Shown: positions 34,884 through 43,106 of the stretch, one piece after another | Numbering within the stretch: position 1 is the stretch's first letter | Layout of the letters: each line of letters starts with the position of its first letter | Assembly: GCF_900188455.1 (NCBI RefSeq) | Contig: NZ_FZOL01000009.1 | Location: 176,514 to 240,513, forward strand | Length of the DNA: 64,000 bases | Direction: 5' to 3' | Source of the DNA: Pseudomonas japonica | Lineage (GTDB): Bacteria; Pseudomonadota; Gammaproteobacteria; Pseudomonadales; Pseudomonadaceae | Notes under the pieces: model-generated | Seen by the model: the letters and a program-made list of their open reading frames with translations, nothing else | Told to the model about the DNA's origin: nothing | The model's database searches: none | Program-made: the position numbers and the translations under genes

Positions 34884-35402
34884 TCAATCATGGTTGTGCT
34901 TGAGCCAGTCGCGGCAATGGCGCAGGGCCTGGCCGATGTATTTTGCCACCATGCTCTCGGAAACGCCCAGCCGTTGTGCGATCTGCGCCTGGGTCAGGCC
35001 TTCGACACGGTTGAGCAGCAGCGCCTGGCGGGCGTTGTCGGACAGTTGCAAGAGGGCTTCGTCGAGCATGGCCAGGCGCTCGCGAGCGAGCAAGGTCGCC
35101 TCCGGGGCCGGTGCCGGACACACCACCTGCCCCGCCGCCTCGCTGTCGCCGAGGTGGCTTTGCTGGCGCTGCTCGCGGCGCAGGGTATCGATGGCCAGAT
35201 TGCCGGCGACGCGGAAGATGAAACTGCGTGCGTGCACGACCGGCACGTCCTGCTCGTCGATCTTCACCAGCCTGAGGTAGGTTTCCTGGGCGACATCGGC
35301 CGCGCGCTGGCGATCGTTCATGCGCCGGGTCAGGAACTGCAGCAGGTCATCGTAATGTTCCTGGAAACTGGCCAGCAGCCCGGACACGGGAGACGTCAGC
35401 AT
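34884..35402 (-). CDS. ECF sigma factor, FecI type
   Basis: A 172-residue extracytoplasmic-function sigma factor. Region 2 reads LLQFLTRRMNDRQRAADVAQ and SFIFRVAGNLAIDTLRRE; region 4 is SDNARQALLLNRVEGLTQAQ with IAQRLGVSESMVAKYIGQAL as the helix-turn-helix. It is the first gene of an iron-starvation sigma/FecR/receptor unit and should direct transcription of the receptor gene. The ATG at 35402 gives the normal length but lacks a clear ribosome site. Confidence 0.9.
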   Translation of the reverse strand: MLTSPVSGLLASFQEHYDDLLQFLTRRMNDRQRAADVAQETYLRLVKIDEQDVPVVHARSFIFRVAGNLAIDTLRREQRQQSHLGDSEAAGQVVCPAPAPEATLLARERLAMLDEALLQLSDNARQALLLNRVEGLTQAQIAQRLGVSESMVAKYIGQALRHCRDWLKHNHD

Positions 35403-35420
35403 AAGGGGTAGGGTCGCGCC

Positions 35421-35453
35421 GAAAGATAACGTTAATGAGAAGGAGTATCTTTC
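35421..35453. promoter_or_regulatory. Inverted repeat with Fur-like core before the sigma gene
   Basis: GAAAGATA (35421-35428) and TATCTTTC (35446-35453) are perfect inverted arms around a segment containing ATAACGTTAATGAGAA, which resembles a degenerate Fur box. It lies 19 bases upstream of the sigma start, where iron repression of such operons is usual. Confidence 0.45.
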
Positions 35454-35526
35454 AAATGGCGCAAGACTTTCAACGTTGCCGTGCATTTGCCACACTCCAG
35501 GGCGATGCTTTCCCGGAGAGATGCCC

Positions 35527-35997
35527 ATGCCCGCTCACCTTTCGCGCTTGCTGCGCAATGCCGCCGGCCTGTTGCTGGTCCTCACCCTGTCAGCCTGCGC
35601 GCTGTTCCAGGGGCGTGATCCGGTCAATATCAGCGTGATCGGCATCGAGCCGCTGCCCGGCCAGGACCTGGAGTTGCGCATGGCGGTGAAGCTGCGGGTG
35701 CAGAACCCCAATGAAACGCCGATCGAATTCGATGGCCTGGCGTTGAACCTGGAGGTGAACGGCCAGCCGCTGGCTGCCGGGGTCAGCAACCAGCGCGGCA
35801 GCATCGAGCGTTTCAGCGAGGAGGTGCTGGTGGTGCCGGTGAGCATCACGGCGTTTTCGGTGTTGCGCCAGGCCCTGGGCCTGAGCCAGATGAGCAGCCT
35901 CGACGGCATGCCCTACGAAGTGCGCGGCAAACTGGCTGGCGGCGCCTTCGGCAGTGTGCGCTTCCACGACCGCGGCACCTTCGAACTGCCGCGCTGA
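35527..35997 (+). CDS. LEA type 2 / WHy-domain lipoprotein
   Basis: A 156-residue lipoprotein with a lipobox (VLTLSAC, acylated Cys near residue 21) followed by a late-embryogenesis-abundant type 2 / water-stress WHy domain (ELRMAVKLRVQNPNETPIEF, a beta sandwich). The ATG at 35527 is eight bases past GGAG; the ATG at 35521 would be too close. Probably an envelope stress protein of unknown mechanism. It is convergent with the next gene, three bases apart. Confidence 0.85.
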   Translation: MPAHLSRLLRNAAGLLLVLTLSACALFQGRDPVNISVIGIEPLPGQDLELRMAVKLRVQNPNETPIEFDGLALNLEVNGQPLAAGVSNQRGSIERFSEEVLVVPVSITAFSVLRQALGLSQMSSLDGMPYEVRGKLAGGAFGSVRFHDRGTFELPR

Positions 35998-36000
35998 CGA

Positions 36001-36267
36001 TCAGGCCTTGCTGGCGCTCGCCGCGGCCATCAGCTTGTTGACTTCGCTGCGCACCATGTTGGCGTACTCCGGCGGCGCCATGCCGTCCAGCTCGGTGCGT
36101 ACCCACTCCGCCCACTTGCCCTTGCGCCGCGGCTTCTCGCCGATCAGCCGGGCGGCTTCGCCCTTGGCCTTGGCCAGGTTGGTCTGCCACAGCTCGAACA
36201 GCCGGGCTTTTTCGTCTTCGATCTCGGCCCGTTCGGCAAAGCTCTTGTTGGCCAGATTGAAACTCAT
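36001..36267 (-). CDS. Conserved hypothetical protein, 88 residues
   Basis: A small basic, helical cytoplasmic protein (MSFNLANKSFAERAEIEDEK) with RLIGEKPRRKGKWAEWVRTE in the middle. No family, signal peptide or membrane helix is recognised. The tight convergent packing and low-frequency codon avoidance suggest a real gene. Confidence 0.7.
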   Translation of the reverse strand: MSFNLANKSFAERAEIEDEKARLFELWQTNLAKAKGEAARLIGEKPRRKGKWAEWVRTELDGMAPPEYANMVRSEVNKLMAAASASKA

Positions 36268-36399
36268 GGGGTAATTCCTGCCACTTGAAAATGGGCGTTA
36301 TCTTACACTGTAGCCGCCGATGCCCGGCAAACCGCTGCAACTTTCCGTACGAGCGGGCATCCATTGAGGACGATCGATCATTTCTCCGAGGAAGCGTAG

Positions 36400-36720
36400 A
36401 TGGCCAGGAAAACCACGCAGCACAGCGACAGTGAGCAGATCAAGGACCAGGCGTTCAGCGAGTTGCAGGCACTGATCGAAGAATCGGAAAAACTGCTCAA
36501 CGACAGCGCCGCGCTGGTCGGCGAAGACGCCGAAACCCTGCGCGCGCAGTTGCAACTGAAGCTGAAGCAGGCCAGCCGCGCGGTGGGCACGGTGCGCGAC
36601 AAGGCCAGGCCGGTGGTGGACGCCACCGAGCACTACATCGGCGGGCATCCGTGGCAGACCGTGGCGATCTCGGCGGGGTTCGGCCTGGTGATCGGGCTGT
36701 TGCTGGGGCGCAGGCCTTGA
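36400..36720 (+). CDS. DUF883 (ElaB/YqjD-like) membrane-anchored protein
   Basis: A 106-residue protein: a charged helical N-terminal part, then DKARPVVDATEHYIGGHPWQ and a C-terminal membrane anchor (ISAGFGLVIGLLLGRRP). This is the YqjD/ElaB layout; those proteins bind ribosomes at the membrane in stationary phase in E. coli. GAGGAAGC provides the ribosome site. Confidence 0.88.
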   Translation: MARKTTQHSDSEQIKDQAFSELQALIEESEKLLNDSAALVGEDAETLRAQLQLKLKQASRAVGTVRDKARPVVDATEHYIGGHPWQTVAISAGFGLVIGLLLGRRP

Positions 36721-36810
36721 GCTGAATCCTCCCACTCCCCTTTCGAGCCTCATCGCTGCGGCTCGGCGCTCCAAGCAGCCCGTTCCCACATTGTCCGCCG
36801 CAGCGCGGAC

Positions 36811-36840
36811 CCTGTGGGAGCTGGCTTGCCAGCGATAAAG
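36811..36840. repeat. Single REP unit
   Basis: CCTGTGGGAGCTGGCTTGCC continues into AGCGATAAAG; it shares the GCTGGCTTGCCAGCGAT core with the pair at 1750-1875. Upstream GTTCCCACA (36782-36790) can pair with its TGTGGGAG. Confidence 0.65.
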
Positions 36841-36850
36841 CCGGAAAGAT

Positions 36851-37477
36851 CTAGCGCAACTGCAACGGATCCACCACCGCACAGGCAATCGCCATCCCCA
36901 CCAGTTCCGGCAGATGCTCGGCCTGCATGCGCTTCATCACCCGCGAGCGGTACAGGTCCACGGTCTTCACACTGACCTCCAGCTGCTCGGCGATCTCCCG
37001 ATTGGTATAGCCCTGCACCAAGGGCACGAAGACATCGCGCTCGCGCGGGGTCAGGCTGTCGATACGCGCCTGCACGGCGTCGCGCTGACGGCTACCGACC
37101 TGGACTTTCGACGAGCGCCCCAAGGCTTCCTGCACGCTGTCCAGGAGCATCTGGTCGTTGTAGGGTTTCTCGATGAAATCGCAGGCACCGGCCTTGAACG
37201 CGCGCACCACGATCGGTACGTCGGCATGCCCGCTGACGAAGATCACCGGCAGGTCGATACCCCGCGCCCGCAGCGCCTCCTGCACGCTCAGGCCGCCCAT
37301 GCCGGGCATGCGCACATCGAGCAGCACGCAGGCCGGCAGGTCGCCCTCACAGGCGTCGAGAAACGCCTGGCCACTGGTGAATGGCAATGCCTCCAGGCCC
37401 ACCGACTCAAGCAGCCAGACCGTGGAGTCGAGCATGCCCTGGTCATCGTCGACCACATAGACCTTCGGATCCTGCAT
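36851..37477 (-). CDS. FixJ-type response regulator
   Basis: A 208-residue response regulator: receiver with phospho-acceptor D54 (VLLDVRMPGMGG) and K in FIEKPY, then a LuxR-type helix-turn-helix (LTPRERDVFVPLVQGYTNRE). It is 14 bases downstream of the histidine kinase gene and is its partner. The divergent acyl-CoA ligase/dehydrogenase pair at 39499-42920 is the likely target, an inference from position. Confidence 0.92.
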   Translation of the reverse strand: MQDPKVYVVDDDQGMLDSTVWLLESVGLEALPFTSGQAFLDACEGDLPACVLLDVRMPGMGGLSVQEALRARGIDLPVIFVSGHADVPIVVRAFKAGACDFIEKPYNDQMLLDSVQEALGRSSKVQVGSRQRDAVQARIDSLTPRERDVFVPLVQGYTNREIAEQLEVSVKTVDLYRSRVMKRMQAEHLPELVGMAIACAVVDPLQLR

Positions 37478-37491
37478 CAAAATCCCCTTGT

Positions 37492-39288
37492 TCAAACACT
37501 CGCCGCCGGCGCCAGCCGACAGCTCAGAATCAATCCCCCGCCCTCGCCCGGACTGGCCGACAAGGTGCCGCCGAAGCCTTCGACGATGCTCCGGCTCATG
37601 CTCAGGCCAAGGCCCAGCCCTTCGGGCTTGCTGGTGGTGAACGGCGTGAAGATGCCGTCCAGTTGCTCCGGCGCCACCCCTGGCCCCTGGTCGATCACCC
37701 GGATCAGCAGGCGAGCGCCTTCCTGCTCGCCACACAGCAGCACCCGCGACGGCTGCCCGGGCTGGCGCTCGCGATTGGCATCGATGGCGTTGCGCAGCAG
37801 ATTGAGCAGCACCTGCTCGAGCAGGATGCGGTCGGCGTAGACCGGCGGCAGATTGTCCGTCATTCGCTGCTCGATCGTCACCTGCGCCTGATTGGCCTCC
37901 CAGGCGCACAGGCGCACCGCCTCGCGAGCGACGTCGGCCACCGACAGCGCCTGCAGGCGCCGCGGCTCCTTGCGCAGGAAGGCGCGCAGGCGCTTGATCA
38001 CTTTGGCCGCGTGGGTCGCCTGTTCGCTGATCCGCTGCAGCCCCTGGGCGACCCGGCCGGCGGCCTGCGGATCGCGCTCCAGGGCATGCAGGTAACGCTG
38101 GCTGGCGGCGGCATAGTTGAGCACCGCGGCCAGCGGCTGGTTGATTTCGTGGGCAATCCCCGAGGCCAGTTCGCCGAGGGTCACCAGGCGCGCGGTATGG
38201 GCCAGTTCGTCCTGGTGCCGACGCTGCTGGGTTTCCCGCAGTTCGCGCTCGGTCATGTCGCGGGCCACCAGCGAGTAATAGCGTTCGCCGCCAGCGGCGC
38301 TGTGCGCCAGCAACACCAGCGAGACCGGAAATGCCGCGCCGCCATGGTGCGGCGCCAGCCGTGCCTCGCACTGCCAGACGCCCTCGCGCTCGGCGCGCAG
38401 CCAGCCTTCGGCATCGAGGCGCTGCAAGGCCTCGCCATCGAGCAGTTCGCGCAGGCGTGGCGCCAGTTGCACGTCGGTCAGGCCCAGCGCGCGGCGCGCC
38501 GAACCATTGAGGTAGGTCAGGCGCCCGTCCGGGTCGGTGAACAGCACCAGGTCGGTGTTGGCCTCCACCACCTCGGCCAGGCGCCGGCGGTTTTCCTGGG
38601 CCTCGATGCGCACGCTGATATCCCGCGATACGCTGACGATCTCCACCACCGTGCCGGTGTAGGTTTCACGGATGGCCCGGCTGGCGATCTCGAACCACAG
38701 GTCGCGCCCATCGCGATGCCGGACCCGGCAGGTCATGGTCTGGTAGCCATCGCGCTCCAGCGCCGCCGAGGCCTGGGCCAGGTACTGGCGGCTGTCGTGG
38801 GGATGCAGCAACGACTGCACCGCGACACCACGCAGTTCCTCCGGCCAGTAGCCAAGCAGGCGGTACGAGGCCGGCGACGCATCGAGGAAGCGACCCTCGG
38901 GGGTGTGCCGGGAAATCAGGTCGGTGGTGTTCTCGGTGATCAGCCGGTACAGACGCCGGGCCTGGGCCGCCTCGCGTTCGGCACGGCGTTCAGCGGTGGC
39001 GTCGCGACAGCGCGCGATGACCTGGTCGGCCCCGGCGGGAATGAAGGTCCACAGCAGAATGCGTTCACCGGCCTGGCTCTCGACTTCGCTGATCGCCCGC
39101 TGCTGGCCGAGGCAGGCGCTGACCAGCGCGGCATGGTTGGCCGGCAGCAGCAGCGCCAGGCTCTGCGGCGGCCAGCCGTTGAGTTCGGCGAGCATGGCCG
39201 GGTTGGCCGCGCGCAGGACGGCACCGGCATCGAGCAGCAACGAAGGCTGCGGGTCCTTGTCGAGCAAGGCCGAGGGAATCAAGGTCAC
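37492..39288 (-). CDS. PAS-domain sensor histidine kinase (FixL/TodS-like)
   Basis: A 598-residue cytoplasmic kinase without membrane helices. PAS modules span about 8-105, 110-235 and 240-355; the HisKA box is ASGIAHEINQPLAAVLNYA (His near 376) and the ATPase shows LLRNAIDANRE, VIDQGPGVAPE and GLGLGLSMSRSIVEGFGG. The HEINQPL box is that of FixL-type kinases that pair with FixJ regulators. No haem-binding PAS signature was recognised, so the signal is unknown. Start GTG 39288 has GGAG eight bases upstream. Confidence 0.9.
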   Translation of the reverse strand: MTLIPSALLDKDPQPSLLLDAGAVLRAANPAMLAELNGWPPQSLALLLPANHAALVSACLGQQRAISEVESQAGERILLWTFIPAGADQVIARCRDATAERRAEREAAQARRLYRLITENTTDLISRHTPEGRFLDASPASYRLLGYWPEELRGVAVQSLLHPHDSRQYLAQASAALERDGYQTMTCRVRHRDGRDLWFEIASRAIRETYTGTVVEIVSVSRDISVRIEAQENRRRLAEVVEANTDLVLFTDPDGRLTYLNGSARRALGLTDVQLAPRLRELLDGEALQRLDAEGWLRAEREGVWQCEARLAPHHGGAAFPVSLVLLAHSAAGGERYYSLVARDMTERELRETQQRRHQDELAHTARLVTLGELASGIAHEINQPLAAVLNYAAASQRYLHALERDPQAAGRVAQGLQRISEQATHAAKVIKRLRAFLRKEPRRLQALSVADVAREAVRLCAWEANQAQVTIEQRMTDNLPPVYADRILLEQVLLNLLRNAIDANRERQPGQPSRVLLCGEQEGARLLIRVIDQGPGVAPEQLDGIFTPFTTSKPEGLGLGLSMSRSIVEGFGGTLSASPGEGGGLILSCRLAPAASV

Positions 39289-39498
39289 AGCAATGGCTCC
39301 GGTGTTTTTATAGTATTTATACCATATTGCTATAGTCTATCTTCCATGTAACATGGCGAACAGCGTAAAAATTGCACCACCGGAACCGGCCCTCCCGTGA
39401 GCCCGTTCCATGAAACCTGATCAGAGCTAACAATCAGCCATCGGAGGTTTCAGCAGACGCTTCGGCGTGGGCTGCCTCCTGCACAGGACCACGCTTGT

Positions 39499-41121
39499 AT
39501 GTCTATCTTCTCCCAGGGTTTGCAGCCCGCCCCCGTCAACCATGTCGCCCTCACTCCCCTGAGCTTCATCGAACGCACCGCCGCCGTTTACGGCGACTAT
39601 CCCGCGGTGATCCACGGTTCGATCAGGCGCAACTGGCGGGAAACCTACCAGCGCTCCCGGCGCCTGGCCAGTGCCCTCGCCGGTCGCGGTATCGCCCAGG
39701 GCGACACGGTGGCCGTGATGTTGCCGAACATCCCGGCCATGCTCGAAGCGCACTTCGGCGTACCGATGATCGGTGCGGTGCTCAATGCCCTCAACGTGCG
39801 TCTCGACGCCGAAGCCATCGCCTTCATGCTGGAACACGGCGAAGCCAAGGTACTGATCACCGACCGCGAGTTCCACAAGGTGATCAGCGCCGCCTTGCAA
39901 CTGATGAGCCATCCGCCACTGGTGGTGGATGTGGACGATCCCGAGTACGGCGAAGGCTGTGCGGTCAGCGAGCTGGACTACGAGGCCTTCCTCGCCGAGG
40001 GCGACCCCGAGTTCGCCTGGCAGTGGCCCGAGGACGAGTGGCAGGCGATCTCGCTGAACTACACCTCCGGCACCACCGGCAATCCCAAGGGCGTGGTCTA
40101 TCACCACCGCGGCGCCTACCTCAACTCCCTCGGCAACCAGATGACCTGGGCCATGGGCAACCACCCGGTGTACCTGTGGACCCTGCCGATGTTCCACTGC
40201 AACGGCTGGTGCTACCCGTGGACCGTCACCGCCCTGGCCGGCACCCATGTGTTCCTGCGCCGCGTCGATCCGCAGAAGATCCTCACCCTGATCCGCGAGC
40301 ACCAGGTCAGCCACCTGTGCGGCGCGCCGATCGTGCTCAACGCACTGATCAACATGCCGGACTCGGCCAAGGCGGCGATCGACCATCCGGTCAACGCCAT
40401 GGTCGCCGGCGCCGCGCCACCGGCCAAGGTGATCGGCGCCGTCGAGGAAATGGGCATCAACGTCACGCACGTCTATGGCCTGACCGAGGTCTACGGCCCG
40501 GTGACAGTCTGCGCCTGGCATGCCGAGTGGGATGAAAAACCGCTGCAGGAACGGGCGCGGATCAAGTCGCGCCAGGGCGTGCGCTACGCCACCCTGGAAG
40601 GCCTGATGGTCGCCGACCAGGAGACCCTCGAACCGGTCGCGCGCGACGGCAACACCCTGGGCGAGATCTTCATGCGCGGCAACACCGTGATGAAGGGCTA
40701 CCTGAAAAACCCCGAGGCCACCGCCGAAGCCTTCCGCGGCGGCTGGTTCCATACCGGCGACCTGGCGGTGTGGCACCCGGACGGCTACATCGAGATCAAG
40801 GACCGGCTCAAGGACATCATCATTTCCGGCGGCGAGAACATCTCCACCATCGAGGTGGAAGACACCCTCTATCGCCACCCCGCGGTGCTTGAAGCCGCGG
40901 TGGTCGCCCGCCCGGACGAGAAATGGGGCGAGACCCCCTGTGCCTGGATCACCCTGAAGGCCGGCTACGAGGACACCCGCGAAGCCGAGATCATCGCCTT
41001 CTGCCGCGAGCACCTGGCCGGCTTCAAGCTGCCCAAGACCGTGGTCTTCCGCGAGCTGCCGAAGACTTCCACCGGCAAGATCCAGAAGTACCTGCTGCGC
41101 GACTGGGCCAAGGCGCTCTGA
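39499..41121 (+). CDS. AMP-dependent acyl-CoA synthetase (AlkK-like)
   Basis: A 540-residue adenylate-forming ligase that activates a fatty acid to its CoA ester. The P-loop YTSGTTGNPKG, the core motif GLTEVYGPVTVC, GWFHTGDLAVWHPDGYIEI and the C-terminal catalytic lysine in TSTGKIQKY are present. It resembles medium-chain ligases of the AlkK type. A long AT-rich promoter region lies upstream (39300-39360). It is followed 29 bases later by an acyl-CoA dehydrogenase, together giving activation and first oxidation. Confidence 0.92.
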   Translation: MSIFSQGLQPAPVNHVALTPLSFIERTAAVYGDYPAVIHGSIRRNWRETYQRSRRLASALAGRGIAQGDTVAVMLPNIPAMLEAHFGVPMIGAVLNALNVRLDAEAIAFMLEHGEAKVLITDREFHKVISAALQLMSHPPLVVDVDDPEYGEGCAVSELDYEAFLAEGDPEFAWQWPEDEWQAISLNYTSGTTGNPKGVVYHHRGAYLNSLGNQMTWAMGNHPVYLWTLPMFHCNGWCYPWTVTALAGTHVFLRRVDPQKILTLIREHQVSHLCGAPIVLNALINMPDSAKAAIDHPVNAMVAGAAPPAKVIGAVEEMGINVTHVYGLTEVYGPVTVCAWHAEWDEKPLQERARIKSRQGVRYATLEGLMVADQETLEPVARDGNTLGEIFMRGNTVMKGYLKNPEATAEAFRGGWFHTGDLAVWHPDGYIEIKDRLKDIIISGGENISTIEVEDTLYRHPAVLEAAVVARPDEKWGETPCAWITLKAGYEDTREAEIIAFCREHLAGFKLPKTVVFRELPKTSTGKIQKYLLRDWAKAL

Positions 41122-41150
41122 TCCCTCTTCCTTAGATTGCGAGAAACACG

Positions 41151-42920
41151 ATGCCTGAATTCAATGCCCCGCTGCGCGACATGCGCTTCGTCCTCCATGA
41201 GGTGTTCCAGGGCCCAACCCAGTGGGCGCGCCTGCCGGCGCTGGCCGCCGCCGTAGATGCCGAGACCGCCGACGCCATCCTCGAAGAAGCGGCGAAGATC
41301 ACCGGCCAACTGATCGCCCCGCTCAACCGCGGCGGCGACGAACAGGGGGTCGGCTTCGACGCGGGCAAGGTCACCACCCCGGACGGCTTCAAGGAAGCCT
41401 GGCGCACCTACAAGGACGGCGGCTGGGTCGGCCTGGCGGGCAACCCCGAGCACGGCGGCATGGGCATGCCGAAGATGCTCGCGGTGCAGTTCGAGGAAAT
41501 GCTCTATGCCGCCAACTGCAGCTTCAGCCTGTACTCGGCGCTGAGCGCCGGCTGCTGCCTGGCCATCGACGCCCATGCCAGCGACGAACTGCGCGCACTG
41601 TACCTGCCGCGCCTGTACAGCGGTGACTGGGCCGGGACCATGTGCCTGACCGAACCCCACGCCGGTACCGACCTGGGCATCATCCGCAGCAAGGCCGAGG
41701 CGCTGGTCGACGGCAGCTACGCCATCAGCGGGACCAAGATCTTCATCACTGGCGGCGACCAGGACCTGACCGAGAATATCGTCCATCTGGTCCTGGCCAG
41801 GCTGCCGGATGCGCCGAGCGGGCCCAAGGGCATCTCGCTGTTCCTGGTGCCCAAGCGCATGGTCAATGACGATGGCAGCCTCGGCGCGGACAACGCGGTG
41901 AGCTGCGGCTCGGTCGAGCACAAGATGGGCATCAAGGCCTCCGCGACCTGCGTGATGAACTTCGACGGCGCTGTCGGCTACCTGGTGGGCGAGCCCAACC
42001 GCGGCCTGGCGGCGATGTTCACCATGATGAACTACGAGCGCCTGTCCATCGGCATCCAGGGCATCGGCTGCGCCGAGGCGTCCTACCAGAGCGCGGTGGC
42101 CTATGCCCGGGATCGCCTGCAAAGCCGCGCGGCCACCGGGCCACAGGCACAGGACAGGATCGCCGACCCGATCATCGTCCACGCCGACGTGCGGCGCATG
42201 CTCCTGACCATGCGCGCCCTGACCGAGGGCGGACGTGCCTTCGCCACCTACGTCGGCCAGCAACTGGATACCGCCAAGTACGCCGAGGACGCCGGCGAAC
42301 GCGAGGCGGCGCAACGTCTGGTGGCGCTGCTGACCCCGGTGGCCAAGGCCTTCTTCACCGATACCGGCCTGGAAAGCTGCGTGCTCGGCCAGCAGGTGTT
42401 CGGCGGCCATGGCTACATCCGCGAATGGGGCCAGGAACAGCTGGTGCGCGATGTGCGCATCGCGCAGATCTACGAAGGCACCAACGGTATCCAGGCCCTC
42501 GACCTGCTGGGCCGCAAGGTGGTGGCCGACGGCGGTCAGTCCCTGGCCCTGCTGGCCGCGGAAATCCGCACGTTCTGCGCCAGCGCGCCGCCCTATGCCG
42601 AACCCTTGCTGGACGCCCTGCAACGCCTGGAGAACAGCAGCCAGTGGCTGTGCGAACAGGCCACGCGGGATGCCAACGCGGTCGGCGCGGCCTCGGTGGA
42701 GTACCTGCACCTGTTCGGCTATGTGAGCTACGCCTACATGTGGTCGCGCATGGCCGCCACCGCCCAGGCCAGGCGTGCCGACGAGCCGGAGTTCTACGAG
42801 GCCAAGCTGGCCACGGCAGCGTTCTTCTTCGCCCGCCTGCTGCCCCGGGCACTGTCCTTGCAAGCCAGCATCCAGGCGGGCAGCGACAGCCTGTTCGGGC
42901 TTGAGGCCGAGCAGTTCTGA
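41151..42920 (+). CDS. Acyl-CoA dehydrogenase, large (DmdC/AcdA-like)
   Basis: A 589-residue dehydrogenase of the long-form branch that includes 3-methylmercaptopropionyl-CoA dehydrogenase (DmdC). FAD/substrate motifs MCLTEPHAGTDLG and FGGHGYIREWGQEQL are visible, and the catalytic glutamate is E442 in IYEGTNGIQAL. The C-terminal extension beyond 450 is typical of this branch. It is the second gene after the acyl-CoA ligase. The real substrate could be a medium- or branched-chain acyl-CoA; DMSP metabolism is not implied. Confidence 0.92.
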   Translation: MPEFNAPLRDMRFVLHEVFQGPTQWARLPALAAAVDAETADAILEEAAKITGQLIAPLNRGGDEQGVGFDAGKVTTPDGFKEAWRTYKDGGWVGLAGNPEHGGMGMPKMLAVQFEEMLYAANCSFSLYSALSAGCCLAIDAHASDELRALYLPRLYSGDWAGTMCLTEPHAGTDLGIIRSKAEALVDGSYAISGTKIFITGGDQDLTENIVHLVLARLPDAPSGPKGISLFLVPKRMVNDDGSLGADNAVSCGSVEHKMGIKASATCVMNFDGAVGYLVGEPNRGLAAMFTMMNYERLSIGIQGIGCAEASYQSAVAYARDRLQSRAATGPQAQDRIADPIIVHADVRRMLLTMRALTEGGRAFATYVGQQLDTAKYAEDAGEREAAQRLVALLTPVAKAFFTDTGLESCVLGQQVFGGHGYIREWGQEQLVRDVRIAQIYEGTNGIQALDLLGRKVVADGGQSLALLAAEIRTFCASAPPYAEPLLDALQRLENSSQWLCEQATRDANAVGAASVEYLHLFGYVSYAYMWSRMAATAQARRADEPEFYEAKLATAAFFFARLLPRALSLQASIQAGSDSLFGLEAEQF

Positions 42921-42996
42921 GTGAGCGGGACATGGCAAGCCGCACGGCTTGCCATGATCTGGCGACCTTTGGTCGGTTTGTGCGGGGAAAATCGAT

Positions 42997-43018
42997 TTTG
43001 CAGGGGGTTTCCTGCAAA
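42997..43018 (+). terminator. Hairpin after the acyl-CoA dehydrogenase gene
   Basis: TTTGCAGG (42997-43004) and CCTGCAAA (43011-43018) pair around a 6-base loop, followed by the AT-rich TAAATCTTA. It separates the ligase/dehydrogenase operon from the orphan fecR gene. Confidence 0.5.
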
Positions 43019-43106
43019 TAAATCTTACAACTGATAGTGATTCGCCATGATCTTGGTTCCTGCCGCCTGCCTGGCAAGGGTAGAATGGCCAAAACCGGGA
43101 GTCTCA

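Noticed and set aside
35459..35638. Short frames overlapping the lipoprotein start (67 codons from 35435)
   Set aside because: They are out of frame with the lipoprotein, lack a ribosome site, and the lipobox-bearing frame is clear.
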